64,000 bases of DNA, taken from contig NC_048554.1 of the NCBI RefSeq assembly GCF_902806685.2, positions 5,146,001 through 5,210,000 of the forward strand. The letters are read 5' to 3'. Shown here one piece after another: positions 11,325-22,980 of this stretch; the stretch's first letter is position 1; the number at the start of each line of letters is the position of its first letter. Under the pieces are notes generated by a model. The model worked only from the letters and a program-made list of their open reading frames with translations, was not told the DNA's origin and did not search any database. The DNA is from Maniola hyperantus (taxonomy: Eukaryota > Arthropoda > Insecta > Lepidoptera > Nymphalidae). Position numbers and translations under genes: made by a program.

Positions 11325-11639
11325 CAGTGGCGGATTTGCAGTCTTGGCCGCCCTAGGCCCCAGGATTTCGTAAGTACCAGCCGCTCCTTTCTCAACACCC
11401 ATTAATCATAGTCTAGTCTAGCTATGAGTTGATTGGGGAGGGGGGAGGGGGGGGGGGATTAAAAATGTTTCTTTTGATTTGTCAGTAAAATACAATTCAA
11501 TGATAAATAGGAGCGCAAGCGCAGCAGGCGCAATTTTTGTTGTTGTTAAAAAAAAGTGATTTTTGTCATGATTGGCCGCCTCTAATATCTAGCCGCCCTA
11601 GGCCCGGGCCTACTGGGCCTTAGGGCAAATCCGCCACTG
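11325..11639. mobile_element. hAT-type MITE with intact 8-bp TSD
   Basis: 315 bp bounded by CAGTGGCGGATTTGC and its exact complement GCAAATCCGCCACTG. The flanks at 11317-11324 and 11640-11647 are both tctgtctg, an 8-bp target-site duplication as expected for hAT transposition, though it lies in simple TCTG sequence. It carries a G-rich run at about 11437-11458 and no coding frame. Confidence 0.85.
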
Positions 11640-11989
11640 TCTGTCTGTCTGTTTTTCACTGCTCATCCACTGAACCAATCTTGATGTTTGGGTCAGTTTG
11701 CATTTTGTAGATGCACTTTGCACATAACATTTTTTAAATATGTATATATAGGTTTGACTCAAATTGTAGGTATATTATGAACTACAGCAACTTGGGTTAA
11801 AAAAATCATAACATTTATAATTTCGTTGTAACAAAATTGTAAGACTTATAATGCTTCGTAAATGTAAGAATGTAGAGAGTAGAGACCTATATGATGTAAT
11901 TAATAGAGAGAACAATGAGGTTTAGTAATTAGTTTACACTTTGTATGGAGTGCTCTGAATACTTGGCTGGCTGCCTATATTCTTTTTTG

Positions 11990-12290
11990 CTTTGCGAATC
12001 AACCTGATAGGTATAGTAAGCAATATAAAAAGTCTGTCACCTTATGTAACATCTAGAGTAAACGAAGGTATAAGTCCCGCAAATTGCTATTGCGCTGGAA
12101 CCATGTCTCATCAACATCGAAATAAAAATATACCATCAGCTCGAAACTTCAGTCTAGTGCTGATGTCACTAAAATGTCGGCCACGCGCATTTAATAAAAT
12201 CATGGCAAGTATTAAGGATTGGCTACAATTCGTGGGGGAACATTTACAGCACCTGAGGAACTACAATGGCTTTCCATAAATTTGTCGATC
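11990..12290. repeat. Probable dispersed repeat, class unknown
   Basis: Segments such as 'gtctcatcaacatcgaaata' and 'cagtctagtgctgatgtcac' look familiar from lepidopteran interspersed repeats, from memory. No terminal repeats are visible here. The 95-codon frame in this stretch has no protein-like character. Confidence 0.25.
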
Positions 12291-12429
12291 CGCCTCTTGA
12301 AGAAGCCCCAAATTAAAATCCAGTCAGAATACCGCTGAAGGGAGTTGTTCCTACAATTTGCCTGTGTCGTTTTCCACCAAGTTTAAACGTCATCGCAATT
12401 GATGAAATCATTTAGGCCTGGACCATAGT

Positions 12430-12690
12430 TTACATGAGCTTACAATTCGAAGCAAGACTTCAAAACGCGCTTATCTGAAGCTTTTGGAACCCCAACGTCT
12501 ATTAGTTTTCGAACTATGTGCCCTGCCAATTGCCACTTCAGCTTCGCTATCCGTTAAGCTATGTCGGTTTTTCTGGTTCTCCTACGGATCTCCTCATTTT
12601 TAATTAGATCACGTAGAGAGTGCTTGGAGCACAGCTCTCTCCATCGACCGCTGAGTGACTCTGAGCATCTTCTGACGACCAGAGTTAGCG
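12430..12690 (-). pseudogene. RTE-like reverse transcriptase C-terminal fragment
   Basis: The minus strand matches the element at 21553-21885: 'gaggagatccgtaggagaac', 'ccgacatagctta' and 'agctgaagtggca' are in the same order. The translation around KMLRVTQRSMERA is the usual RTE-type region preceding the C-terminal zinc-finger-like end. Stops disrupt it. Confidence 0.65.
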
Positions 12691-12709
12691 ACTATATTAT
12701 TATCTCAGA

Positions 12710-13056
12710 CAGAGGCGGATTAAATGTCAAGAGCGCCCTAGGCAAGCACCTATTAGGCGCCCCTCTAACAGCCATATTAAATTTTTTACTGACTAACTTC
12801 GAAAGAACGAGGAATTGTTTCATTGCATAGCTGGTAGTTGGTGATTATATTTATTTATGTGAACGAGTGAAGAACATCACGTCATGACACGTTGCTATAT
12901 TAAAGAAGAGGCAGTTTCGGTCACTCCAAGATAATAATACTTAGCAGGGATAATTAGGTAGGCCATTAATGGAACTCTACATGATCACTTGCGCCCCTTC
13001 GTAACCTCGCGTCCCTAGGCACGTGCCTAGTTTGCCTTAGGGATAATCCGCCTCTG
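12710..13056. mobile_element. hAT-type MITE with decayed TSD
   Basis: The ends CAGAGGCGGATTA and its near complement TAATCCGCCTCTG enclose about 347 bp. The flanking 8-mers atctcaga and gtctcgga match at 6 of 8. It is related to the element at 11325-11639 by its termini and the subterminal 'gccctaggc' motif, but is older. Confidence 0.75.
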
Positions 13057-13257
13057 GTCTCGGATCTATGTCATCACTAGCAACACGCACTGCACAGTGC
13101 ACACACTATAAGTACGTACAAGTATTATCCACTACGCACTTCCACATGCCATGATCTATCTGAAGGTTGTCAGCTGATGTAATTGTATTTACTTTCTGCT
13201 AAGATAAGGTGCGGTGCGTGTTGTAAATACAAGTAGGTGTAATAATATTATTATGTA

Positions 13258-13430
13258 CTAATGCCCGCGACTACGTTCGCGTGGATTTAGGTTTTTATAA
13301 ATTCCCGAGAGAGCTCTTTGATTTTCCAGGATAAAAAGGGTCAGACTTATGTCTCTGCACATGATTTCAAAATCCTTTATCCACGAAAATCTTAGTCTTA
13401 TGTCGAGTCGGAGCAAAGGCAAAGTGAAGC
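13258..13430 (-). mobile_element. Helitron-like element (family H2), partial
   Basis: Plus-strand text 'aatgcccgcgactacgttcg' and 'gggataaaaag'-type sequence is the 3' end of the H2 family read in reverse. The distal end is not recognised. Confidence 0.6.
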
Positions 13431-13439
13431 TACGATCTA

Positions 13440-14360
13440 CATAGGTTAAAAACGTACCTACTTTGATTTTGCTTAGACGTCTACATTTAAGTTTCAGTCA
13501 AAACAAGATAGATATATTATAATAAGTAGGAATGCCAGTGATATAGAGTCAAAGTGCGCTCTACAGACCTCAGTCTGATCTCAGCCTCGGATCTTAGCCT
13601 CTGGCATACAAGAATTTTATGTATGTTTGGTTCCCGATTAGATCGAACCAATTTTGTATTTCAGAACTACCTAGCTTTAACACGACAGTCCATAAAAGAA
13701 CGAAGAGCCTAGACAAGTAAAGATCAAAACTAAAACCCGATAGCTTTAGCTCTTCGGAGTTGTGTGCGTCGCAATTAAATATCACTTGCATACGTCCTTA
13801 CCGTTAGAAATGTGATCAATTCTGTGAAATCTGTCAATCCGCACTTGGCCAGTGTACTAAATGGCCAAAGACTTCTCATTTTGAGACAAGACCTGAGCTT
13901 AGTAGTTAGTCGGCGATAGATTAATGATGATGCGATCTTTGAAGTTTTAATGTCCTGGTTGTGCCGACCTAAGGTCAGAAGCGCTAGGATCGACCGACGT
14001 GGAGGGTGTGAATGCGGAATGCCCGTAACCTTATATAACCGATACCAAAAATAATACAAAGTATATACTATTTGTACTAAGTACCAAATTACATAAATAA
14101 ATCTACGTGTAGTGATAAGCAAAATAAGTAGTTGAACCCAACCGGCATAAGTAATTGAAGATTTACATATTAACTAGTTAATTCAAAAAAACTTTTGTTA
14201 GTGTACACGTTTTTGCACGTATTTCCCCAAACTATGTGTTTAATTATTCGCATCTTTAATAATATTCCTAAACTGTAAGAGAACTGTTTATGGCGTCTAA
14301 TATTCTTGAAATAGCGAATGTTTTGAGTACCTACATTTAGCAGTCGATTGTGTTTTTTAT
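13440..14360. other. No gene recognised
   Basis: Unique-looking AT-rich DNA. The 115-codon minus frame at 13775-14122 has no recognisable motif and no flanking splice signals that I can support. Confidence 0.35.
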
Positions 14361-14364
14361 TTTT

Positions 14365-14463
14365 TACAATGAATCAAAAGCTTAATTTGCTATAATCCGC
14401 TGAACGGATTATAGCAAAATTGTTTCAGCGGATTATAGCAAATTAAGCTTTTGGTTCATTGTA
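14365..14463. repeat. 40-bp palindrome with an internal third copy
   Basis: The arms 14365-14404 and 14424-14463 are complementary at 39 of 40 positions. The 19-nt loop itself repeats CGGATTATAGCAAA from the right arm. A decayed relative (aatgcttaattcgatataat) occurs at about 15262-15290. Confidence 0.7.
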
Positions 14464-14612
14464 TATCATGGACTTCCGCAAAATAGCACCTGCTTCTATA
14501 CATTTTTTTTTTGTTTTACTCGATTTGTTTTGTTCTGTTTGCTTATTGGTGGGATAGTTTCACCAACAACTGAACTAATTTTGTTATTTTTAAGCGTCAT
14601 ATTAATGGCCTA

Positions 14613-15033
14613 AGAGCCAGCGCGTGCCAGACCTTCCTTATTTTATAAAAGCTGAAAGTTTTTCTGCTTTCTTATTGTCCCCAAAACTGGGAGGAACGTT
14701 TATTCGGACGTTTGTTTGAATCATCAAAGCCACCAGGCTTTGGGAGTTAACAGGAAATAAAGGTGTTAAAAAACTAACGGCAAAGGATAAAGTCTAATTT
14801 TTTATATTTTCTTCAGAATAGTATTACAAATCACGTCATGCATTGCCAGACCACCAGTATGGTGGCAACCCCCTGCCAGATACCTTTAAAGTTTAATAAA
14901 TTATTGTTTACCTGTTATCTCCCAAAGCCACCATGATGCAAATACACATCCAAACAAACGTTCCTTCAAGTATTATACGCAGAGAAACTTTCGGCTTTTA
15001 TAAGATAAGGAAGTTCTGGCATGCGTTGGCTCT
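14613..15033. mobile_element. Long-TIR MITE (family M3)
   Basis: About 421 bp with inverted arms of roughly 150 bp. Both start at AGAGCCA(a/g)CGC and share 'ttttataaaagc', 'aacgtttgtttg' and 'ctttgggag'. The centre holds 'ggcaaccccctgccaga'. A second, half copy lies at 54916-55199. Non-coding. Confidence 0.7.
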
Positions 15034-15039
15034 CCTCTA

Positions 15040-17860
15040 TAAGGTTACAATATAAGCCATTAGCAAGCTTTGTGACTCTGAGATTTGTCTAACCGAAACA
15101 TTTGACTCTAAAACAAGTAAGAGTAGGTCCACACCTGATCTTTTCAGCGATCAAGATCGTCGTTGCCTTTTCCCCGTATCCTCGACGCGACCGTGCTTGG
15201 TAGCTTATGATGTAGTATAGAAGCAGGCGTTACTTTAAGGAAGTTCATGATAAAGAACCAAATGCTTAATTCGATATAATTCGCTGAAACAGACAAATAT
15301 GTAGGTATGGTGCAATATGCAGCATACGAAATGCACCGCCCAACTCCCACTGCTTAAATATGCAGGAAAAGCCAGCCACCAAGCAAGTTATACGCACCAC
15401 CACCACGCAACACCACACAGCTATCCTTCAATCTATCTGTAGCAGCAAGCTGCAAGAATACCTATTTTAGACAATCACATTAATTGAGATTGAAACATTG
15501 TGACATTGTGCTATGGAAGCAGGATGGGTGATCAAACTAGTGATAAGTTATGGTTAAACAGAAAGACCATGAAACAGAAAGACCATGATACGTGTTGCTC
15601 TAATAATAACCGCTTGCAAACTGCTTTTTGCGTCTGGTAATTATTGTTTGTTCCAGATCAAAGCAAAAAGTTACTGGATCTTATTAAAAGTCAATGACCA
15701 TATTGAGTCTAAAATACAATAGCAATCACTTCATGTCGCAATTCTATTTAGTATTTTTTTTAAATCAAGCACGTACTTATCTATGTACTTGTAATATAAT
15801 TTAATTACTGATAGACCAGGATATCTATTAAAAACTCTATTATTAAATCCATTTGGAATTTTTCAAAAAAAACATTACTTTTACACCTAGGTATGTACTT
15901 CTAAAAAACTGATGGAATTCTTCCTAAACGGTAAAAAAAGGCGTCATATGACGACTCTTTCTCTAGATTATACCATCAGTAAAAGTAGCTCTACTTAAAT
16001 TATATTAAGTATATTTATGTTTCTAATCAAAGGGTCGGTTGTCATATTTTTTTTTTAGTAAATATTAAGTTATTATAGTAAGTTAATATTTTATTGAAAA
16101 AAAAAAATGAAACAAAGTCCACTGTCCACCTTTGACAGGTGTTTTGCGTTGAGATAAAAACTGCTAATTGAACAAATAACAAACAAATAATAATATATTT
16201 AAACAACAGATTTAATTTTTTTTTAGGTAGCACCAAGTAGCAAGTATTTGACATGATTGACGACCTTGTCACCATATTTCGAGCAGTAAGGCTGTACTGT
16301 ATATACAAGTATAAAATTAACATAATAAAGTTCTGATGTACTTATCTATCTCCATGACGAAGAACCGACGTTTTGCTTAGCACGTATTTTGAGCCATAAC
16401 TAAAGATTATTTTATAGATACACGACGGAACTTTGCGATGACAAAACGATACTTGAGCAATTATGGTGATCAAGCTTGTAGTTGTAAAAGCACCAACTGA
16501 CTTAATATTTTATCGTAAAATAACATTCGCAACGAACGTTCTATGTTATGGCGTTCGCTAAAAATGCAACACGAAGCTCGCGGCGAACGGCAGAGCGCGC
16601 CGTAAGCGGCTGCGCTCGCTGAACTGACCAAACATAATATGCTCACATTGTAACATGTTTACATTACGATTTGTTCAAATGACATAGGTCAGTCGCCAGC
16701 TTTACATAATAACTCATTGGAATGTAACAATGACCGTGAATGCGAATGCCACGATTTTTTATTGCAATTATAAAAAAACGCAGACTTACTTAATTTAGCA
16801 ATAATTTTACGATAATAAAATGTAGGCCCGGTAGGTATTCCTATGCCAAACATTTTTATTACAAAATGATTGGTAGAAACCGGCGAGTTTTCACCCACGC
16901 ACGTTTTTCCGGAATTTTTATGGCTTTAAGCACTTATAAAGTTGTTGTCAATTAAAATTGAAATCAAATGAAACACCTATTTTAAATGAAATATATTTTA
17001 TTTATGAAAACCTCAGCGACGCATCTAGATTCTAGAGTCCAAACTATTGTGGTTAAAGAATTTTATTCTCAAAAGAAATCAGATATACAAAGAAATTATA
17101 GTAACAAAACTTAAACTAATTTTATCTTTCGGCACACTAGCGCGGTGGCAAGCAACAACACGATCGTAAAAATAGCGGGTAGTATAATGTATGGCAATGC
17201 TCATACACTTTGCCGGCAGGGCCGGACTCAGATATTTATAATAACAAAATTTTTCAGTTTCTTTTTGAAAAAACTATTAGGTACAAAAGTACTTTAGGTA
17301 TTAGTACAAAAGTCTGATATTTATTTATTTATTCTTATGTTAAAAGTATCACGTAGGTACGTATCAATTTTTAGATAAAATTATAAAGTTGTAGTTTTAC
17401 TATAACAAAATTACCACTTTAGAATTTTGAGCCTAAGTAGGTAGGTACCTATACATATAAGTTTCTAACTTAATTTTACGACGCAATTTTTCTGCATTTA
17501 AACATAGGTATCTTTTTGACAGACAGAACAGGTAAGTAATACATTAAAATTATGTTAATTACATACTAAAATTGTCTATTTACTATATTAAATTGCAGCC
17601 TTCTAATTGAAGCAATAAATATTATTTATATCATGTATCTTGAAATAATAATTATACTACAATAATGTACGCCCCTTCATCAAATTTGTTATTAATCACG
17701 TACTAGGCGTTAAAATAAGTAAGCGTTTAGATGATTTATTGCTAACAAATAATTTTGTTACAACCACAGAATTCAAAAGATTAGTAATAGAAGTGGTAAA
17801 GGCGAGAGAGCTTTTTGTCACGCAGCTGTTAAGCATACATCAGTGCGTGTTATAATTAAA
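15040..17860. other. No gene recognised; one GC-rich patch
   Basis: Mostly AT-rich single-copy-looking DNA. A GC-rich patch at 16510-16640 contains repeated TTCGC/GCGAACG words. Short frames here lack any protein signature. Confidence 0.35.
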
Positions 17861-17861
17861 A

Positions 17862-18092
17862 GAATCGGACTCGCACACGAAGGGTTCCGTACTATCGAAC
17901 AAGAAATAACAATTTTTCTGTTACCTTATTTATCATTCTGTGGTTATAGAACAATGCGTAATCTACGTGTTAACTGTTAAATTTAAGCTACATTAACACA
18001 TAAACATTAGCATACCTACAAATTAGATAATTAAAAAATTTTGGTTCAAAATAATATTAGTTTTTAGGGATCCGTAGCCGAAAGGTGCCTAT
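17862..18092 (+). repeat. P1 repeat, degenerate
   Basis: Carries 'gactcgcacacgaagggttc' at one end and 'tagggatccgtagccgaaa' at the other, matching the two ends of the P1 family with substitutions. Confidence 0.5.
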
Positions 18093-18324
18093 GGGACACT
18101 ATTACTAGGTCCATCCGTACTATGTCTGTTGTCAGCGGGCTGTGTCTTATACATTGGCAATGCCGTTTGCAGCTCTGTCGACGTACGTTCGGAAAACGCG
18201 CGATGAAAATGTCGTCATGTGTTGAGTTCAGTTCAAGTCCCATGCATCGACCTCATTACGTCAATCAGCCAACGCAACATTTATTGATGACTGAAATTGA
18301 TTTTTTTTTTGTTTATAAAAGTAG

Positions 18325-18724
18325 ATGATGCCTGCGACTTCGTCCGCGTGAATTTAGGTTTCTTTAAAAATCCCGTTGGAACTCTTTAATTTTCCGGGAT
18401 AAAAAGTAGCCTATGTCCTTCCCAGGGATGTAAGCTAGCTCTGTATAGTTCTTGCATTTCACGAGGGCCACTGACTCATGCTTGTGTTTACCGTATATGT
18501 AAGGTACAGGGCTAAATGTGTGCGTTTGACAGCGCTTGCTCGCGACTGATTGGTCCGACATGCACGCACATTTACGCAATGACCATGTAAACGTTACCAC
18601 AAGTAAAGTTCACTAGCCTTCGTGAATTGCAAGAACTGTACGTTCATCAAAATCGGTTTACACTGTTGGACCGTAAAAGCTAGCACACATACGGACACAC
18701 TTTCGCATTTATAATATTAGTATG
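18325..18724 (-). mobile_element. Helitron-like H2 element with a nested MITE
   Basis: Plus text begins 'gatgcctgcgacttcgtccg' and ends 'cgcatttataatattagtat', the two ends of H2 in reverse. The element is interrupted at 18446-18637 by a separate MITE, so H2 was there first. Confidence 0.75.
18446..18637. mobile_element. 192-bp MITE nested in H2
   Basis: The ends AGTTCTTGCAtTTCACG and CGTGAAtTGCAAGAACT are inverted repeats with one internal mismatch position. GTA occurs on both sides, compatible with a TA or 3-bp duplication. Removing it restores H2 continuity. Confidence 0.7.
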
Positions 18725-18957
18725 GATTGTAACAGGTTTTATAATACCGACGTGATATTTTGAAGACGTTCTAATAAGGCTGTTTAACTTTGACACAGAT
18801 GCAAAGCTAATGTCTTAAACTAGTCTAAATGTGAAATCTGTAATAAATTATCGGCTGCTAGATTTCATAACTTTTAAAAGTTTTGATGTAACTTTTAGAC
18901 ATTGTATGTAAGACTACATCCATAATAACTGTATAGTCCGTACAAAATTACTTTTAA

Positions 18958-19266
18958 CGCGCTATTTTAACTCTATGGGTCAACTGTCATGTCAAAAGTA
19001 CGGTTCACCCTGTGGCCCCACCGCGGTTGTTTGACAGCTACAATGTCACGATCGCAATCATCTCTGATTGGTTAATGCTCGCTCACTATTGGCCACAATG
19101 CATTGTTGCAACAAGAATCGCACAAATTCAGCCAATCAGATCAATTGAGATTGTAATAATGATTGATGCAGATTTTAGACAATCGCCCCGCCGCGCTGGT
19201 TCACTTTTAAAATAAGGACTAAACATAAGGACATGAAATTTGAAACAAAAAGTTAAAATAGCGCGC
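18958..19266. mobile_element. MITE family M1
   Basis: About 309 bp. Both ends read CGCGCTATTTTAACT inward, and the arms also share 'catgtc' and 'ggtgaacc'-type blocks imperfectly. A single arm of the same family lies at 915-1000. The 67-codon frame inside is not a gene. Confidence 0.65.
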
Positions 19267-19717
19267 GAGAAGTCATTTTTTTACGCATCACTACATGGTT
19301 GACGGTGCTTAATTATTTTCTCTAGATCTCGGTAGGATCTTAAATGAATCTTTGCTTTTCGATAGGTATTTTTAGACTTCTATTTTCTTAGGGTAGATTC
19401 CTCTTACATCAATGTCTTTCTCCCAGTTTATAAGTCCTTTTTCTATTGCTACCAGTTTTATTTAAGACTTACATAATAGTAGAAGGTGCACTGTGTATTT
19501 GACAAAGATGACACAATATGACATGTTACTTTCGTCTCACATAAATTAGTAACCATTAGTTTAAGGACAAGGTGAACTTTTAAATTTTACATTGAAAATA
19601 AATTGATGTTGCATAACTAAAATATACCTTATGCTCCGCTTACCAAAAAAGGTAACTGATATAATGTTTATGTTCGATATAAGCAGACTCTGCTTTGCGG
19701 AATTCCATGATATATAT

Positions 19718-20246
19718 GTCGCAGGTATATTGTCAAAGCCGTGATATACAATTTCACTAGTGATATTATAATCAAACGGTAGATTGTCAATCGACTTCAT
19801 TTCTTACAATTTAACGGTCTGGTCTTAGCGATATTGTAATGTCACGGGAAAATTATAGTGACGTTATAATAAACCTAGGTATATTATGAGTGAAGTTGGC
19901 AGTGGGAGACGTCGAGTGTTCTGATTGGTCAAAAAGTCCTCCTCCAGAAAAGTGTCTTACTACGTGAGTTATTACTTTCTATCATAGCTTTCTATGATGT
20001 TATGACAATAGTTTGTGATTTTTTAATTATAGTTCTATGATTGCAAGATTGACATTAGAAACGGACCAATCAGAGACCGCCTCATAATCTAACGACGACA
20101 CTAAAGTGTCCCCGTGACATTACAATGACACTAAAACCAGCCCGTTAAATTGTGAGAAATGAAGTTGATTGACAATCTACCGTTTAATTATAATATCACT
20201 CGTGAAATTGTAATATCACGGCTTTGACAATATACCTACCTGCGAC
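19718..20246. mobile_element. MITE family M2 with TIRs of about 130 bp
   Basis: 529 bp. The left arm (19718-19850) and right arm (20112-20246) are inverted copies sharing GTCGCAGGTA, TATTGTCAAAGCCGTGATAT and GGTAGATTGTCAATC. The centre is AT-rich with two inverted TGATTGGTC/GACCAATCA words. Non-coding. Confidence 0.75.
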
Positions 20247-20265
20247 CAAGCGAGACCAATAAAGA

Positions 20266-20360
20266 AAGGATTATTGAAAATTCAACTCCTAAGGGGGCAA
20301 AATAGGGATTCGAAATGTGTGTGTAGTCCACACGGATGAAGTCGCGAGCATAAGCTAGTA
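20266..20360 (+). mobile_element. Helitron-like H1 element, 3' end only
   Basis: Plus-oriented 3' portion ending 'gtcgcgagcataagctagt' at about 20359, the canonical H1 terminus. The 5' part is missing. Confidence 0.65.
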
Positions 20361-20377
20361 TAAGATAATTACTATTT

Positions 20378-20545
20378 TTTATTTTATTTTATTTGTCCAA
20401 GAACAGCCCACAGAATTATACACTCAAAATTATACAAAATGTTATCGAGTTTTACAGGTCCCGTGTAACTCTAATTACGGGCCGTTACAACGAGCATTAA
20501 ATAGAACAAGTCGTACATAAAAATAACCTAACCTAAACATGAAAA
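20378..20545 (-). repeat. Non-LTR retrotransposon 3' UTR and tail
   Basis: The minus strand ends in an AAATAAAATAAAAT tail after 'ctgtgggctgttcttggac'. The tail type is typical of LINE 3' ends, but the clade cannot be told. Confidence 0.5.
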
Positions 20546-20884
20546 ATATACCTAAGCTATAAACTATTTACTATGTCAAGTTGTAAAAAAATATAGACTT
20601 TTGCTTTAATTCAGTTTTTTTGTAGCCCCCTGATAAAAGATGGCGCTGTATGACTTTGCTCCGCGCTAATCAATATGAAATATTTCGTGATATAAAAGAA
20701 TATTTTTTTTGTGTTGTTATCAGAGTGTTCTGGCTGATTGTACTTTTGAAATGATTTAGTGTACGTTTTCGGATCTTACGTTTCTAAATTTTTATAGCGC
20801 TCTAAAACTTAAAAGCGCATATCAAGGATGAAGGAATCTACTTCTTCTAGGAAGAAAGAACAGTGACAGAGTATCTCCATACTA

Positions 20885-21055
20885 AAGAAAACCGGCCAAC
20901 TGCCAAGTGCGAGTCAGACTCGCGCACCGAGGGTTCCGTTCTCGGTTCTCGGGTATTTATTTTTTCAACATGTTGCTACGATAAATTTAAAATAAAACTA
21001 TTATGCATAAAAATATATAAAAATCTGTTTAGAATGAACAGGTTATGATATTATG
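20885..21055 (+). repeat. P1 repeat, 5' part
   Basis: Starts 'ccaagtgcgagtcagactcg' followed by 'gagggttccgtt' and the 'tatgcataaaaatatataaa' region. The other end is missing. Confidence 0.65.
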
Positions 21056-21234
21056 TTACGTCCTTACATTTATGAAATTGGCGTTTTGTCGTACTGGCCA
21101 CTTTGATTTCAAATATCTCCTTTTTGGTTAGGAATTCTAATTTCAAATTTATGTAGCTATTTACTCATGCATTTGTATTTTGAAAACCCTAATTTATTTA
21201 TTATTAATTCCTCTTTTGGTTCTCAGTTTACAAA

Positions 21235-22255
21235 ATGGAAAACTTGAAATATCATGGAAATATCGCGTTATTTACGAGTACGAGTTCCATCGTGGCACCA
21301 GTGCTGCAGAAACGGCTCGAAGAATTAATGATATTTATGGCAGCGGTGTCGCAAAAGAAAACACAGTGCGTTTTTGGTTCCAACGTTTTCGTTCAGAAAA
21401 TTTCGACCTGCAGAACAAGCCCCGTGGACGGCCGGAGACCAAAGTTGATAATGAAGAATTGAACGCTATTGTGGAAGCGGATCCATCGCAAACCACGTCC
21501 GAGCTAGCTGCAGGCTGCGGTGTTAGTGATTAAACTGTTTTAATCCACTTGACTCAACCGTAACGTTTAAATCCGTAACGAGAAAATCCGTAGGAGAACC
21601 AGAGTGAGCGACATAGCCCAACGAATTAGCCAGCTGAAGTGGCAGTGGGCAGGCCACGTCTGCCGTAGAACCGATGGCCGATGGGGCAGACGTGTTCTGG
21701 AGTGGAAACCACGTATCAGCAAGCGTTGTGTGGGACGACCTCCAACCCGCTGGACTAGTGACCTTAAGAAGATAGCGGGAAATGGGTGGATAAGGAAGGC
21801 GGAGGATCGTGTGTGTGGCGTGCTCTTGGGAAGGCCTGTGTCCAGCAGTGGACGCAAACAGGCTGATTGATTGATTGATTAATTGAATCCACTTGAAGCA
21901 AATTGGAAAGGTGAAAAAGCTTGAAAGGTGGGTACCTCATGAATTGAGTGCAGCAAACCGACAAACTCGCGTCGACTGCTGTGACATTACTTAACCGACA
22001 CAATAATGAAAGGACTTTAAATCGAAACATTACCTGTGATGAAAAGTGGATCCTGTACGATAATCGGAAACGCTCATCGCAATGGCTGAACCCTGGTAAA
22101 CCTGCCCCAAGCGAAAATTGACTTTAAAAAAATTACTTGTGAGAAAATCACTTGGTGGACTAGTGCCGGTGTCATTCACTACAGCTTTCTTAAATCTGCC
22201 CAGACGATTACGGCAGATGTCTTTTGTCAGCAACTGCAAACCACAGCTTTTCCTT
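21235..22255 (+). pseudogene. Mariner-type transposase fossil, split by a retroelement
   Basis: The N-terminal part encodes the mariner helix-turn-helix region: YEYEFHRGTSAAETARRIND, VRFWFQRFRS and LQNKPRGRPETKVDNEEL lie between about 21265 and 21460. After the insertion at 21553-21885 the frame resumes with HLKQIGKVKKLERWVPHELS (21890-21950), and later pieces show the CDEKWILYDN catalytic-region motif near 22040. A frameshift near 21255, a stop where VSDK-TV is expected (21532), and more stops after the insertion show the gene is dead. The C-terminal third and both inverted repeats are not seen. Confidence 0.85.
21553..21885 (+). mobile_element. 5'-truncated RTE-like insertion with 11-bp TSD
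   Basis: The sequence AATCCACTTGA occurs at 21542-21552 and 21886-21896, flanking the insert exactly. The insert encodes the C-terminal end of an RTE-type ORF (RTRVSDIAQRISQLKWQWAG, then GRPPTRW) and ends in a TTGA-repeat tail. The 3' end matches the fragment at 2985-3050. Confidence 0.88.
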
Positions 22256-22299
22256 TTTATAATCACACTGTCTTGAATACCTACTCTGATTTACTGGAC

Positions 22300-22980
22300 C
22301 GAGCTTGTTTTATTGTAAGTTTATTATTAAACGAGGTTATTGCCTATTACATCAACATCTAACGAGTCGTGTAAACCTGACTTAAGACAGGTATGGTATG
22401 CGGTGACACATTATGACCTGTTACTTTTCGTGGTTTTAAATTACCGTCACTATAGCCTTCACCATTAGTGTAAGGTCATGTACCTACAATGTAAATCGTT
22501 CAACTTTCTCATTTAAAAGAACTTCAAAAATGCTACAACACTACAAGGCTCTTTTGGCACTTGAATGACATTGACAGGGGGGCGTAGTTATAGAAGAAAG
22601 GCTGCCAGCAAATAAAATCTCCTCAATTTTACGGAATATATTGAAAATGTCAATGTTTAGCTGCCCAAAAACTATATTTACCTAGTGCTAAATATAGCTA
22701 TAAGATTCAAACACATTTATGCTCTATCTATTACCAGGATATATTATAGTGATGTTATGTATATTGGAGGGTCGATATTGAAAGAGTTCTTACTGTCTGT
22801 AGACTCCGTGAAAAGAAACGTATGAAGGAAGCTTTACTTTACGGAAGGTAGCCATCTTTATTTTAGTTGTCAGAGTTGGATTTTGACACGCACGCATTTT
22901 GTTGTTGTTCAAAAATTCTCTCTCGCATTAAATTAATTAAGTATCAGATTATAGCTTAGCTAATTTTTATTATTTGAGAT
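22300..22980. other. No gene recognised
   Basis: AT-rich DNA after the mariner fossil. A segment at 22390-22490 resembles 19488-19560 ('gacacaatatgacatgttac' compared with 'gacacattatgacctgttac'), so part of it is probably an old repeat. Confidence 0.3.

Noticed and set aside
11430..11460. G-quadruplex-like poly(G) run
   Set aside because: Lies inside a hAT MITE as a simple G tract. No evidence of a regulatory role, and sequencing of such runs is unreliable.
13775..14122. 115-codon minus-strand frame
   Set aside because: No recognisable domain, atypical composition and no supporting signals. Compatible with chance in AT-rich DNA.
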